Assembly (NCBI GenBank): GCA_964533935.1
Contig: CAZHOG010000001.1
Coordinates: 62,001-126,000, forward strand
Direction: 5' to 3'
DNA length: 64,000 nt
Origin: RUG14121 sp964533935
GTDB taxonomy: Bacteria > Bacillota_I > Bacilli_A > RF39 > UBA660
Shown one piece after another: positions 17,118 to 25,947 of this stretch. Position numbers and translations under genes: made by a program. Below the pieces are notes generated by a model, which ran no database searches, was not told the origin of the DNA, and saw only the letters and a program-made list of their open reading frames with translations. Numbering within the stretch: position 1 is the first letter of the stretch; every line of letters begins with the position of its first letter.

Positions 17118-18851
17118 CTAATTAACTTGATAAAAATCTAAAATTGATTTTGCAATATTATTGGCTATCTCTTTTGAATTATCTACAATCCATTTTGCAT
17201 CTAAAGAATTATCATGGTATGCAACTTCAATTAATGTGCCACACTTAATGAAAGAATCATTTGCTTCTCCCAATGAGCCATCAGAATATTTAACTCCTCG
17301 ATCAGTTATTTTTTCACGATACGGATAAATTTCATATAAATTATTATAAATATTTGATGCAATAGATAATGCTTTTGAAGTCGACTTATCAACGTATATT
17401 TCCATCCCTTGTATGTCATGATTACTACTTGCATTAGAATGCAAAGCAAGATGCAAATCGCTCTTATGATTGTTGCTTTCTGCTAGCCATAAATTAATAT
17501 TACCACTTGGATTATTTCTATAAACCTTTACCCCAGCATTTATTAGATCTTCATATAAATAATCGGCAACTTTATTCATCATATCACGTTCATTTGTATA
17601 ACCTACTGATGAAACACCTTTATTTCCAAATTGATTAGATGGTGAAAGATATACAACTAATTGCTTATCTGATATTTTAAATTCATAAGTATTAATATCA
17701 CTGTCATTCATATTTTTTTTAACAGCATATGTTTTTATAGTAGTATTTTCATTAATAGTAATTTTATCATTATAAACATTACTATTAATAGTTGGTTTAG
17801 ATCCATCTAAAGTGTAATAAATAGTTGCATTTTCAGTATTAGTTAATAAAGAAATAGAACTTCCTGCTTTAATATTATTTGGATTTTTATCAACATAAAC
17901 AGGTTTAACAGTTTGTTTATCTAAAACAGAAATATTTAATATTGCCGTTTTACCTATCTCATCATAATCATCATATAAAGCTTTAAATTCAACTTTATAA
18001 TCGTTATTTTCTTTAAATTCAGATGCATCAAGAATTATATGTTCTTTTGGAAAAGATAATTTTTTAGAACTAACAATTTTATCTTTTTTATCATAAATAT
18101 TAATTTGCATTGTCGTAGCATTATTTCCACCCTCAAAATAAATATCTAAATCATCCCAATTCATAACAAAATTATCACTTGGGCTTAGTATTTTAAAATT
18201 ACCAATTATTGGTGTATTTAAATAAAAATTAAATAAAGAAATTGCTCTATCATCTTTATTATATAATTTTGCAGTTACTCTGCCACTATAATTTTTAATA
18301 GAATCATAATTCAAAACAACAGTATCATTTGAAACATCATAATTACCAATATTACTACCTCTATAATATAATTTAACATAATATTCTTCATCACTTTTAG
18401 CACCTAAAATATTCAAAGTAATGTCTTTAAAATCATTAGCAAAATAATTTTTTTCTTTATTAAAAGATGCATCTAGATTTTTATATTTATAAACATTATT
18501 TGAATTTTTTATTTCATTCTTTTTACTTTTAGTATAAACATTAATTGAAACGGTTTGCTCATAATTCATCATTAAATCACTTATATCAATTTTATTAGAA
18601 GAAGATTTTTTTTCATAAATAACATTATTTTTTTCATCTTTCACTTCTACATTATATGACTTGGCATTATAACATTTAGATACATTTAAAATTAAACTAT
18701 CTTTTTGAGTTTGAATTCCTATGATATTAAAGGAACTTAATTTTGGAAATTTATAATAGATAAAACCAAGTATGAAAAAAGCCAATGATATTGCAATCAT
18801 AATCATTAAACAAAATACAATCGGTTTATTAATATCTTTTCTTAATCTCAT
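17118..18851 (-). CDS. membrane-anchored N-acetylmuramoyl-L-alanine amidase-like protein
   Basis: The 577-residue protein has an N-terminal membrane helix (about residues 13-33), a long extracellular Ig/fibronectin-like stretch, a chitobiase C-terminal-type module (about 317-395, IYYTLDGSKPT), and an Amidase_3 domain (about 398-577) that cuts the peptide stems from peptidoglycan. In the amidase part the second ligand region YTNERDMM, the LHLALHSNAS histidine and the general-base region LIEVAYHDN are present. The first zinc histidine, usually in a DPGHGG motif, is replaced: this protein reads VYLSPSNQFGN. That variant start is known in a subgroup of Firmicutes amidases as far as I recall, but activity should not be assumed. 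Ribosome-binding site AGGAAGTTTGTAA. Confidence 0.8.
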   Translation of the reverse strand: MRLRKDINKPIVFCLMIMIAISLAFFILGFIYYKFPKLSSFNIIGIQTQKDSLILNVSKCYNAKSYNVEVKDEKNNVIYEKKSSSNKIDISDLMMNYEQTVSINVYTKSKKNEIKNSNNVYKYKNLDASFNKEKNYFANDFKDITLNILGAKSDEEYYVKLYYRGSNIGNYDVSNDTVVLNYDSIKNYSGRVTAKLYNKDDRAISLFNFYLNTPIIGNFKILSPSDNFVMNWDDLDIYFEGGNNATTMQINIYDKKDKIVSSKKLSFPKEHIILDASEFKENNDYKVEFKALYDDYDEIGKTAILNISVLDKQTVKPVYVDKNPNNIKAGSSISLLTNTENATIYYTLDGSKPTINSNVYNDKITINENTTIKTYAVKKNMNDSDINTYEFKISDKQLVVYLSPSNQFGNKGVSSVGYTNERDMMNKVADYLYEDLINAGVKVYRNNPSGNINLWLAESNNHKSDLHLALHSNASSNHDIQGMEIYVDKSTSKALSIASNIYNNLYEIYPYREKITDRGVKYSDGSLGEANDSFIKCGTLIEVAYHDNSLDAKWIVDNSKEIANNIAKSILDFYQVN

Positions 18852-18954
18852 TTACAAACTTCCTAGCATACTAATTATAAATTATTTTTATAAATAATAA
18901 AAGTTTTATTGCAAAATTATTTTAATATTTCATATTATATTATAGGTGATTAAT

Positions 18955-19236
18955 ATGTTTGGAACATCTATCTCTACTAAATCATTTTCGTTTTCTAAAA
19001 TACTAGGTGGAATTTCAAAAACCTTAAATGTAGCAAACCAAGTAATTCCACTTTATCAGCAAGCAAAGCCACTAATTAACAATGCTAAAAATATTTTTAG
19101 TATTGTTAAGGAATTTAATAAACCAGATAAAAACACCCAAATTAGTAAATCTCAGAATAACATCACAAAAAAAGAACCAGTAAATGATTCTTCTAAACAA
19201 ATAATAAATTATAATAATCCAACTTTTTTTATTTAA
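18955..19236 (+). CDS. yqfQ: YqfQ/VrrA-like small protein
   Basis: A 93-residue protein on the plus strand contains ILGGISKTLNVANQVIPLYQQ followed by AKPLINNAKN, the core of the YqfQ (VrrA) family of Bacilli, whose function is not established. A low-complexity tail follows. In Bacillus subtilis yqfQ lies near trmK (yqfN) and the sigA-dnaG cluster, and here it converges on trmK, overlapping its end by 8 bases, which supports the assignment. The ATG at 18955 with AGGTGAT seven bases upstream is preferred over an in-frame GTG at 18946 that lies inside the ribosome-binding site. Confidence 0.65.
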   Translation: MFGTSISTKSFSFSKILGGISKTLNVANQVIPLYQQAKPLINNAKNIFSIVKEFNKPDKNTQISKSQNNITKKEPVNDSSKQIINYNNPTFFI

Positions 19237-19876
19237 TTATTTTCTTTAATCTACGAATGTTTTTTATTAACTTAAATCTTTGTGAAAAATTTCTACGGGG
19301 AATTTTTTTTAATATGCCACTATAATCAGCAATTAAATATTTGTAATATTCTATATTTTCTTTTTTATATAACCCAAACAATAAGATATTTTTCTTTAAT
19401 TTTTGTTTTCCTTTTATATACTTAGAAACTACATAATAATGTTTTTTTTCATAAATAATTTTTTCATCAACAAGCGAATAATTATTATTCATCATATATT
19501 TTCTTAATTCATATAAATCATTATTTGAAGACAAAATAATTTTATTAATACTTTGAAATTTTTCTTTTTCATCGATAATAGACTTTATTGTTTTTGTTCC
19601 CATACCAGCAATAACTACTGTATCTAAATTTTTTGTATCAATATTTTTTAAACCATCAGATAAAATTGTTTTTATTTTTTTATTCAAATTATATTTATCT
19701 ATATTATTTTTAGCAATATCTAATGCATTTCTATTTATATCACTCGCAATTATTTTATTACATAAATTATTTTCTATTAAATATATATCTAAATAAGCAT
19801 GATCACAACCAATATCAACTACTGAATCACTTTTATCAATAAAAAAAGCAATTGCTTTTAATTTTAATGAAATCAT
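19229..19876 (-). CDS. trmK: tRNA (adenine-22-N1)-methyltransferase TrmK
   Basis: TrmK methylates N1 of A22 in tRNA. The 215-residue product has the SAM-binding motif VVDIGCDHAYLDIYL, the IIASDINRNALDIAKNNI acidic strand, and the VVIAGMGTKTI motif of the DUF633/TrmK family, then a shorter C-terminal coiled helical part. Its ATG shares one base with the rpoD stop (TAATG), giving the dnaG-rpoD-trmK operon that is typical of Firmicutes. The 3' end overlaps the convergent yqfQ-like gene by 8 bases. Confidence 0.93.
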   Translation of the reverse strand: MISLKLKAIAFFIDKSDSVVDIGCDHAYLDIYLIENNLCNKIIASDINRNALDIAKNNIDKYNLNKKIKTILSDGLKNIDTKNLDTVVIAGMGTKTIKSIIDEKEKFQSINKIILSSNNDLYELRKYMMNNNYSLVDEKIIYEKKHYYVVSKYIKGKQKLKKNILLFGLYKKENIEYYKYLIADYSGILKKIPRRNFSQRFKLIKNIRRLKKIIK

Positions 19877-20970
19877 TAATCAGATAAGAAATCCTTTAAT
19901 TTTTTAGCACGAGATGGATGTCTTAATTTTCTTAAAGCTTTTGCTTCTATTTGTCTAATACGTTCACGAGTAACATTAAATCTTTTACCAACTTCTTCTA
20001 AAGTATGGCTTGTTCCATCAATAAGACCAAATCTTAATTCAAGAACTTCTTGCTCTCTTTCTTGTAATGTCATTAATACTGATTTTATTTCTTCTTTTAA
20101 TATTTCATTTGTTGCATAATCTTCAGGAGACATATTTCTTTCATCTGGAACAAAATCTCCTAAATGTGAATCATCTTCCTCACCAATTGGTGTTTCTAAT
20201 GAAACTGGATCTTGACTAATTTTAATTACTTCACGAACTTTTTCTGGAGTAATGCCCATTCTTTTAGCAATTTCTTCTTCACTTGGTTCACGATTTAATT
20301 CCAAAGTCATTTGACGTTGAATACGAGCCATTTTATTTATAGTTTCAACCATATGAACTGGAACACGAATTGTTCTTGCTTGGTCTGCTAATGCACGAGT
20401 TATAGCTTGTCTAATCCACCAAGTTGCATATGTAGAAAATTTATAACCTTTGTCATAATCAAACTTTTCAACACCTTTCATTAAACCAATATTTCCTTCT
20501 TGAATTAAATCAAGGAATAGTAACCCACGTCCAACATATCTTTTAGCAATAGATACAACTAAACGTAAATTCGATTCAGCTAAAATATTTTTAGCCATTT
20601 CATCGCCTTCAGCTACCCTAATTGATAAATTCATTTCTTCTTCTGGAGAAAGCAAACTAATTCTACCAATTTCTTTCAAATACATTCTTACAGGATCATT
20701 TATATTAATATCTTTTGTAATTTCTTCATCATTTAATATAATTGGTTCATCTATTTGTTTAATATCTGCTGATGAAGCATCACTATCATCTTCATTTATA
20801 ACTTCAATATTATTTTCAAGTAAAGTATTATAAATATTATCTAAATCATCTGCTTCAATATCTAATCCTTTTAAACAATTAGCTAATTGTTCAAATGTAA
20901 TATGTCCTTCTTTTTTTCCTAATTCTACTAATTCTTTTTCTCTATCTTCTAATGTTTTAATTTCTTTCAT
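19876..20970 (-). CDS. rpoD: housekeeping RNA polymerase sigma factor RpoD (sigma-A)
   Basis: Primary sigma factor. The 364-residue product has a short region 1.1, region 1.2 (DPVRMYLKEIGRISLLSPEEE), region 2 (NLRLVVSIAKRYVGRGL, DLIQEGNIGLMKGVEKFDY, FSTYATWWIRQAITRAL), region 3 and region 4.2 (HTLEEVGKRFNVTRERIRQIE). The WWIRQAITR segment reads the canonical -10, in keeping with the TATAAT promoters seen across the window. ATG at 20970 is used, since the upstream GTG at 20979 has no spaced ribosome-binding site. It overlaps the dnaG end by 14 bases. Confidence 0.97.
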   Translation of the reverse strand: MKEIKTLEDREKELVELGKKEGHITFEQLANCLKGLDIEADDLDNIYNTLLENNIEVINEDDSDASSADIKQIDEPIILNDEEITKDININDPVRMYLKEIGRISLLSPEEEMNLSIRVAEGDEMAKNILAESNLRLVVSIAKRYVGRGLLFLDLIQEGNIGLMKGVEKFDYDKGYKFSTYATWWIRQAITRALADQARTIRVPVHMVETINKMARIQRQMTLELNREPSEEEIAKRMGITPEKVREVIKISQDPVSLETPIGEEDDSHLGDFVPDERNMSPEDYATNEILKEEIKSVLMTLQEREQEVLELRFGLIDGTSHTLEEVGKRFNVTRERIRQIEAKALRKLRHPSRAKKLKDFLSD

Positions 20971-22699
20971 AATCCACACTTCCTACTTTCAAATCCATAA
21001 TTTTTTGAGCAATTTTTTCTTTTTCATTTTCATCCAATGAATTTTTTAATTGCTTTTTTAAATTTCTAATTTCTTCATCTATATTTTTTCTTTTAATTAA
21101 ATTTATACTATCCATAAATATTTTTTCATTTAATTCATCAATATTACTAATTTTTATTATATCCATAATATCTTCTTTTAATTTAGAAGTATTAATATAA
21201 GTAATAAAATCTGCAATATTTATTGTATTATTCATTTCATAGTAACAAATTATTTCACTAGCTATTAAACGATATTTTTGTTCTTTTAAATACCCTAGCT
21301 TTTTCATATAACTTTTTATATATGAAGAATCATTCATCATATAATACAACACATTATTCACTGCTTCAAGATAAGAATTTTGCTTAACAGTATTCTTAAT
21401 CTCCTCTTGTGGTTGAATTTCAGATACACTTTCTTCTTCTAATTGTCTTTTTAATACATCATACGACAAGTTATATTCTTCACTTATTTTTTTTAATGTA
21501 ACTTCTCTTAAAATTTCATCTTTAGTATTTTTTAAATCATTTATGATGACTTTAACATATTTGACTAAATCATCCGTATTATTAAGATTTTTATCTTTCT
21601 TTAAATAGTTTAATTTAAATTCATTAACAGGTATTGCTTTTTTTATATTATTTTCAATTGCCTCAATACCATTTTTTAAAACATAATCATCCGGATCTTT
21701 TTCACCACTTAATCTAACAACAAATGTTTCAATATTATTCTTTTCAAATAGTAAAGCATTATCATAAGTAGCTTTCTCTCCAGCATTATCATTATCAAGC
21801 ATTAAAATAACTTTACATCTTAATTTTTTTATTATATCAATATGTTCTCTTGTTAAAGCCGTTCCCATTAATGCTACAACATTTTTGATACCATTAATAT
21901 AAAGTCTTATAGCATCCATATTTCCTTCAACAATAACCATTGCTTTTTCTAATTTAATACTTTCTTTTGCTCTATGAAAATTAAATAATATATTACTCTT
22001 TTTATAAATATTAGATTCTTTACTTCCTAAATATTTTGGAGTACCATCGCTATCAAATACTCTTCCAGTAAATCCAACAACTTTTCCTTCAATATTATGA
22101 ATTGGGAACATAATTCGGTTAAAAAATATATCATATATTTCTTGTTTTTCAGATATCAAACCAAGTTTTCGCATCTCTTCATAATTATAATTCTTCTTAA
22201 ATAATAGCTTATTCAATGAATTATTATTTAAAGCTAACCCCAATTCAAACTCTTTAATATTATTTTCACTAATTCCTCTATCAAATAAATATTTTTTAGC
22301 ATCTACAGCTGAAGAACCATTTATATTATTTTGATAATATTTTAAGGCAATATCCATCATTTCATATTCTCTTGGGAATTTTACTTCTTTTTTTATTGAA
22401 ATATTATTTGATAAATTAAAACCTATTTTATTTGCTATTATACTAACTGCTTCATTAAAAGAAACATTTTCATATCTTTCTACAAAAGTAAAAACATTAC
22501 CTGCTGCACCACATGAAAAACATTTAAACATTTGTTTTTCCTTTGATACGCTCATACTTGGAGAATGGTCCTGATGAAATGGACATACTCCAAAAAAGTT
22601 TTTACCTTTTGATGTTAAAGGAATGTAATTTGAAATTATATCTACGATATCAACGTTAGATCTTAATTCATTTAATTCTTTTTCATCGACATATGCCAT
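20957..22699 (-). CDS. dnaG: DNA primase DnaG
   Basis: DnaG makes RNA primers at the replication fork. The 580-residue product has the N-terminal zinc ribbon (CPFHQDHSPS...FKCFSCGAAG, a Cys-His-Cys-Cys site), the RNA polymerase domain (IMFPIHNIEGKVVGFTGR), the TOPRIM acidic motifs (VIVEGNMDAI and ILMLDNDNAGEKA, KDPDDYVL), and a helical C-terminal helicase-binding region. The start has a perfect AGGAGG. It is the first gene of the dnaG-rpoD-trmK operon. Confidence 0.97.
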   Translation of the reverse strand: MAYVDEKELNELRSNVDIVDIISNYIPLTSKGKNFFGVCPFHQDHSPSMSVSKEKQMFKCFSCGAAGNVFTFVERYENVSFNEAVSIIANKIGFNLSNNISIKKEVKFPREYEMMDIALKYYQNNINGSSAVDAKKYLFDRGISENNIKEFELGLALNNNSLNKLLFKKNYNYEEMRKLGLISEKQEIYDIFFNRIMFPIHNIEGKVVGFTGRVFDSDGTPKYLGSKESNIYKKSNILFNFHRAKESIKLEKAMVIVEGNMDAIRLYINGIKNVVALMGTALTREHIDIIKKLRCKVILMLDNDNAGEKATYDNALLFEKNNIETFVVRLSGEKDPDDYVLKNGIEAIENNIKKAIPVNEFKLNYLKKDKNLNNTDDLVKYVKVIINDLKNTKDEILREVTLKKISEEYNLSYDVLKRQLEEESVSEIQPQEEIKNTVKQNSYLEAVNNVLYYMMNDSSYIKSYMKKLGYLKEQKYRLIASEIICYYEMNNTINIADFITYINTSKLKEDIMDIIKISNIDELNEKIFMDSINLIKRKNIDEEIRNLKKQLKNSLDENEKEKIAQKIMDLKVGSVDYERN

Positions 22700-22765
22700 T
22701 TTGAACCTCCTATTTATATATATTACAAATAAAAGCCCAATTTCCTTTTTTTTATGACATATTTT

Positions 22766-23236
22766 TCACTTTTTTAATTTAATTTGCACACATTTTACAC
22801 ATTTAACGATTAATTGTTGATTTTTATCACGCTTATCACACGTTATTAAATATAAAAGATCCTTTTCTTCCTTTTCTAAATTCATATAGCCATTCTTTTT
22901 TATATAATACTTTTTTGCTACCAAATACTTTATCTTTCTATTGTTAATAATTAATGTGACTTTATCATTAATATTAATCAAATCTAAATTCTTAAAAAAA
23001 GAAATCTTTGAGTTTCCTGAATGCGCAGCCAAGAAATATAAATCATTAATATAATCACTCTCTTTTAATAAAATAATATTTTTATTAATTGAAGAATATT
23101 TATATGAAACAATAATTTGTTTTAAACCAATACTTTCGATTATTACTTCATTATTATACGTTACATTATTTTGACTTTGATAGTATGAAGTAAAGTTTAA
23201 AACTAATCCAATAATTAAAATTATAATTTTTTTCAT
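22766..23236 (-). CDS. sortase-like transpeptidase, small and diverged
   Basis: The 156-residue protein starts with a signal or anchor helix and carries the sortase core in the right order: AAHSGNSKISFFKNL with the catalytic histidine (about 72), INDKVTLI with INNRKIKYLVAK, and LLYLITCDKRDKNQQLIVKC with the catalytic cysteine (about 133). The arginine normally found in the strand after the cysteine is Gln (about 141) here. Sortases join surface proteins to the cell wall or to pili. No LPXTG-like substrate gene is visible in the window. The compact size suggests a class D/E-like form. It lies upstream of dnaG in the same direction. Confidence 0.65.
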   Translation of the reverse strand: MKKIIILIIGLVLNFTSYYQSQNNVTYNNEVIIESIGLKQIIVSYKYSSINKNIILLKESDYINDLYFLAAHSGNSKISFFKNLDLININDKVTLIINNRKIKYLVAKKYYIKKNGYMNLEKEEKDLLYLITCDKRDKNQQLIVKCVKCVQIKLKK

Positions 23237-23251
23237 AAAAATTAATATAAC

Positions 23252-23283
23252 AAAAAAACAATATTAATAAAATTAATATTGTT
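23252..23283 (-). terminator. Rho-independent terminator after the RnfC/D-like pair
   Basis: A perfect 12-bp stem (AACAATATTAAT with ATTAATATTGTT), 3-base loop and seven T on the minus strand. Confidence 0.85.
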
Positions 23284-23289
23284 CGACAA

Positions 23290-24114
23290 TTATTTTAAAG
23301 TATATGTATTAATCAATGAAGTTATTAAAAGTGCAATTATAACACCATCATAAACATTAATAAAATACGTAAATATTAATGTTAATAACCCTAAAATAAC
23401 ACTATAAATAATTTTTTTGAATTTAGTAATTGGACTATATTTATTAATAGCTGATGCAAATACTATTACAAATAAAATCATTCCATTAATAATTATCCCT
23501 TTATGTAATACTATTTTTAATATTATAGTTCCTAAAAAATATGTTACTAAACTTATAACAGGAATTTCTTTTTTATAATAAGTATTTATTGATAATATGA
23601 AATATGCAATTATTATCATAATAATGGATGAAGAACATACACCTGATATTCCTCTTCCCATAATTATATCCATTAAATTAAAAGAATACTTATGAATTAA
23701 CTCCAACTCATTTGAATATATATTTTTATTTAAAATAGTAAGTAAAACAACCATTACTATTTTAAATATAGCTATACAATTTACATTAGTTTTTTTCAAT
23801 AAAAATTCATATAATAAATTAAATAATAATATTAATAAACTAAATAGAAATAAATTCATATTAATCGATGTTATCATTGCAATAATTATAAAATAAACAT
23901 ATTTTTCGTTAATATCTACTTTTTTATGCAAAACATAATCAACAATTAGTGTTATTGAAAATGATATAATTGGAAACATAAGTGGTAAAAGCATTTTTAA
24001 TCCACTATATACTAATATTCCATTTTTATAAAATCCATAAAATATCATAGGAAGAAATATGTATAAATAATATTTTGATAAATCATTATTTTTGCTATGT
24101 AAATAATTATTCAT
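23290..24114 (-). CDS. RnfD/NqrB-like integral membrane protein
   Basis: A very hydrophobic 274-residue protein with about eight to ten membrane helices. A segment near the middle, GRGISGVCSSSIIMIIIAYFIL then EIPVISLVTYFLGTII, parallels the RnfD stretch that carries the covalent FMN threonine and the following IPVSYLGT. Here serines replace the usual Gly-Glu-Thr-Ser, so flavinylation is uncertain. It overlaps the RnfC-like gene (stop/start overlap of 8 bases), which supports the family call. RnfD is an electron-carrying membrane subunit of the Rnf complex; the other subunits (RnfA, B, E, G) are not in the window. Start ATG at 24114 with GGTGAT upstream. Confidence 0.6.
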   Translation of the reverse strand: MNNYLHSKNNDLSKYYLYIFLPMIFYGFYKNGILVYSGLKMLLPLMFPIISFSITLIVDYVLHKKVDINEKYVYFIIIAMITSINMNLFLFSLLILLFNLLYEFLLKKTNVNCIAIFKIVMVVLLTILNKNIYSNELELIHKYSFNLMDIIMGRGISGVCSSSIIMIIIAYFILSINTYYKKEIPVISLVTYFLGTIILKIVLHKGIIINGMILFVIVFASAINKYSPITKFKKIIYSVILGLLTLIFTYFINVYDGVIIALLITSLINTYTLK

Positions 24115-25252
24115 TGCTATCACCATTTATTTCTTTTTTTATATTGATATAACTCGGACAAATATAATTACATAGACCACAATTAATGCAATCTTTTTTA
24201 TCACATACTTTGCCTTTTAATATTCCGTGAATATTTATTCCAACCGGACATATATCATTGCATTTACCACAGTTAATACATTCTAAGGGTTTTATATTCT
24301 CTTCTTTCATTATAAATAAAGATTTCAAATCTTTAGTTACAATTAAACTATTTATGTCTATTATTTTTCCAGATAATAAACCATTACCAATATAAATTAC
24401 ATTATCACTATTTATTTCAACTAATTCATTTACTAATTCTTTAACCAATGTCCCAATTTTACAAAAAACTACTTGAGGATTATTTATACCAGTACCAGTA
24501 ATTGTAATAAATACTTCATCCTTGCATTTTTTCTTTTTAATATAGGTAACACAATCAAATACATCTTGAATATCAATATAAGAAAAATTATCTTTAATAT
24601 TTAAATATTTAGTTAAATACTCTTTTCTATCTATTAAATATTTATCTGGAATATATTTTACGTTTAAATCTGGATACATTCCCAAACATAAATTATAATT
24701 ATTAATACTTTCAAAATCAGTTTCTTTAAATATTATAGTAGTAGATTTATAATTCATAATACTATTTATAAAATCAATCATTTCTAATAAATCTTTTGTA
24801 TACGTTTTATTTATATATATATAATTAGCTACATATGGTTCATGTTCTATACTATTAATATATAAATATTCATTATTGTTTTCTAATTTATTAAATAATA
24901 CTTCATCATAGGATTTAATTTCTTGTAAAAATTCTTCTTTAGTTAATTTATTTAAACTTTTACGAGCAATCTTCTTCGTTTGAAATTTTTCTCTATAATC
25001 ATTTTCAATTAATAAGCTCTTAGATTCTTTATTATTAATTGTACTACAGTTTTTAACTCCCAAAATTTTTCCAGAAACTGGAGAATAAACATTATCAAAA
25101 ATCAAATTTTCTTTATATATAACATCTTTAGGATCAACTTTTAAAGATGAATGTTTATCAATAGGAAGATATATATAATTTGGACTTAAATAATTACTAA
25201 TAGTATCTTTAAGTAGCAATTCATAATTTTTGTTTATAGTAATTAACTTCAT
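24107..25252 (-). CDS. RnfC-like iron-sulfur protein lacking the nucleotide loop
   Basis: The 381-residue protein follows the RnfC plan: an N-terminal barrel-sandwich part (YIYLPIDKHSSL...VYSPVSGKILGVKN), INSIEHEPYVANYIYI matching the RnfC NGAECEPY segment, KIGTLVKEL, VTKDLKSLFIM, and two [4Fe-4S] ferredoxin motifs CINCGKCNDICP and CINCGLCNYICP near the C-terminus. The glycine-rich GGAGFPT loop that binds FMN/NADH in true RnfC is not present in the expected place. A role in electron transfer with the neighbouring RnfD-like protein is inferred, but NADH oxidation is doubtful. The pair forms its own transcription unit. Confidence 0.7.
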   Translation of the reverse strand: MKLITINKNYELLLKDTISNYLSPNYIYLPIDKHSSLKVDPKDVIYKENLIFDNVYSPVSGKILGVKNCSTINNKESKSLLIENDYREKFQTKKIARKSLNKLTKEEFLQEIKSYDEVLFNKLENNNEYLYINSIEHEPYVANYIYINKTYTKDLLEMIDFINSIMNYKSTTIIFKETDFESINNYNLCLGMYPDLNVKYIPDKYLIDRKEYLTKYLNIKDNFSYIDIQDVFDCVTYIKKKKCKDEVFITITGTGINNPQVVFCKIGTLVKELVNELVEINSDNVIYIGNGLLSGKIIDINSLIVTKDLKSLFIMKEENIKPLECINCGKCNDICPVGINIHGILKGKVCDKKDCINCGLCNYICPSYINIKKEINGDSNE

Positions 25253-25309
25253 ATTATCACCTAATATAAATTATACTATATTTAATTTTTAAAGTATATT
25301 TCAAATTAT

Positions 25310-25335
25310 AAAAAAACAAGAATTTTATTCTTGTT
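25310..25335 (-). terminator. Rho-independent terminator after 25325-25936
   Basis: Minus-strand AACAAGAA and TTCTTGTT around a 5-base loop, then T-run. It includes the stop codon of the upstream gene and closes the fmt operon. Confidence 0.8.
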
Positions 25336-25936
25336 CTATATTATAGCTTACTTCATAAGTAGCACTTTCATCTTCTGTTATTATTTTAGTAATTAAATCA
25401 TTTTCAAAATAAATAGTTATTTTTTCATTTGTTTCTGAATTAACAAATTCATAAAGATTTGATTCAGTATTTTCAACAAACAATTGAAGATTATCATTTA
25501 TTTTATTATTTAAAATAATATTGATATCATTTTCAGTTAACAAAGTAGTATCTAAAATTTCTTCTTCACTAACCACTCTATATAGATTATTTTCTTTATA
25601 TAAAATTTTTATTATTCCATCCTGATTTTCTAAATATCCACTTATTTCTTCATTATCTTTTTGTCCATCAATTTGATAATCAGAATAAGAATTACTCTTT
25701 TTTAATAAAAATTTATAATTACTCTTATTTAAAGAATCAACCATACTTGCAAGAGTTACTGTATTCTCAACATTTTCAGTTGGTTTTACATAATCATTTT
25801 TATTAAATAATGAAGCAATTTCTAAAAATATAAAAATTGATATAAAAAATACTCCCCATAAACCTAAGACCATTAGTGCATGTGTTCTAGGATTTTTCCA
25901 TAATTCTTTAAAACTCTTTTTATCTTTTTCTTCCAT
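25325..25936 (-). CDS. unknown single-pass membrane protein after fmt
   Basis: A 203-residue protein with a charged cytoplasmic N-terminus (MEEKDKKSFKELWKNPRTHA), one membrane helix (about residues 20-42) and an acidic, Asn-rich extracellular domain of about 155 residues with no cysteine. No family is recognised. It follows fmt by 11 bases and ends in a terminator, so it is co-transcribed with fmt. The extracellular part has a beta-rich, lipoprotein-like look, but there is no lipobox. Confidence 0.65.
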   Translation of the reverse strand: MEEKDKKSFKELWKNPRTHALMVLGLWGVFFISIFIFLEIASLFNKNDYVKPTENVENTVTLASMVDSLNKSNYKFLLKKSNSYSDYQIDGQKDNEEISGYLENQDGIIKILYKENNLYRVVSEEEILDTTLLTENDINIILNNKINDNLQLFVENTESNLYEFVNSETNEKITIYFENDLITKIITEDESATYEVSYNIEQE

Positions 25937-25947
25937 AGATTAACCCA

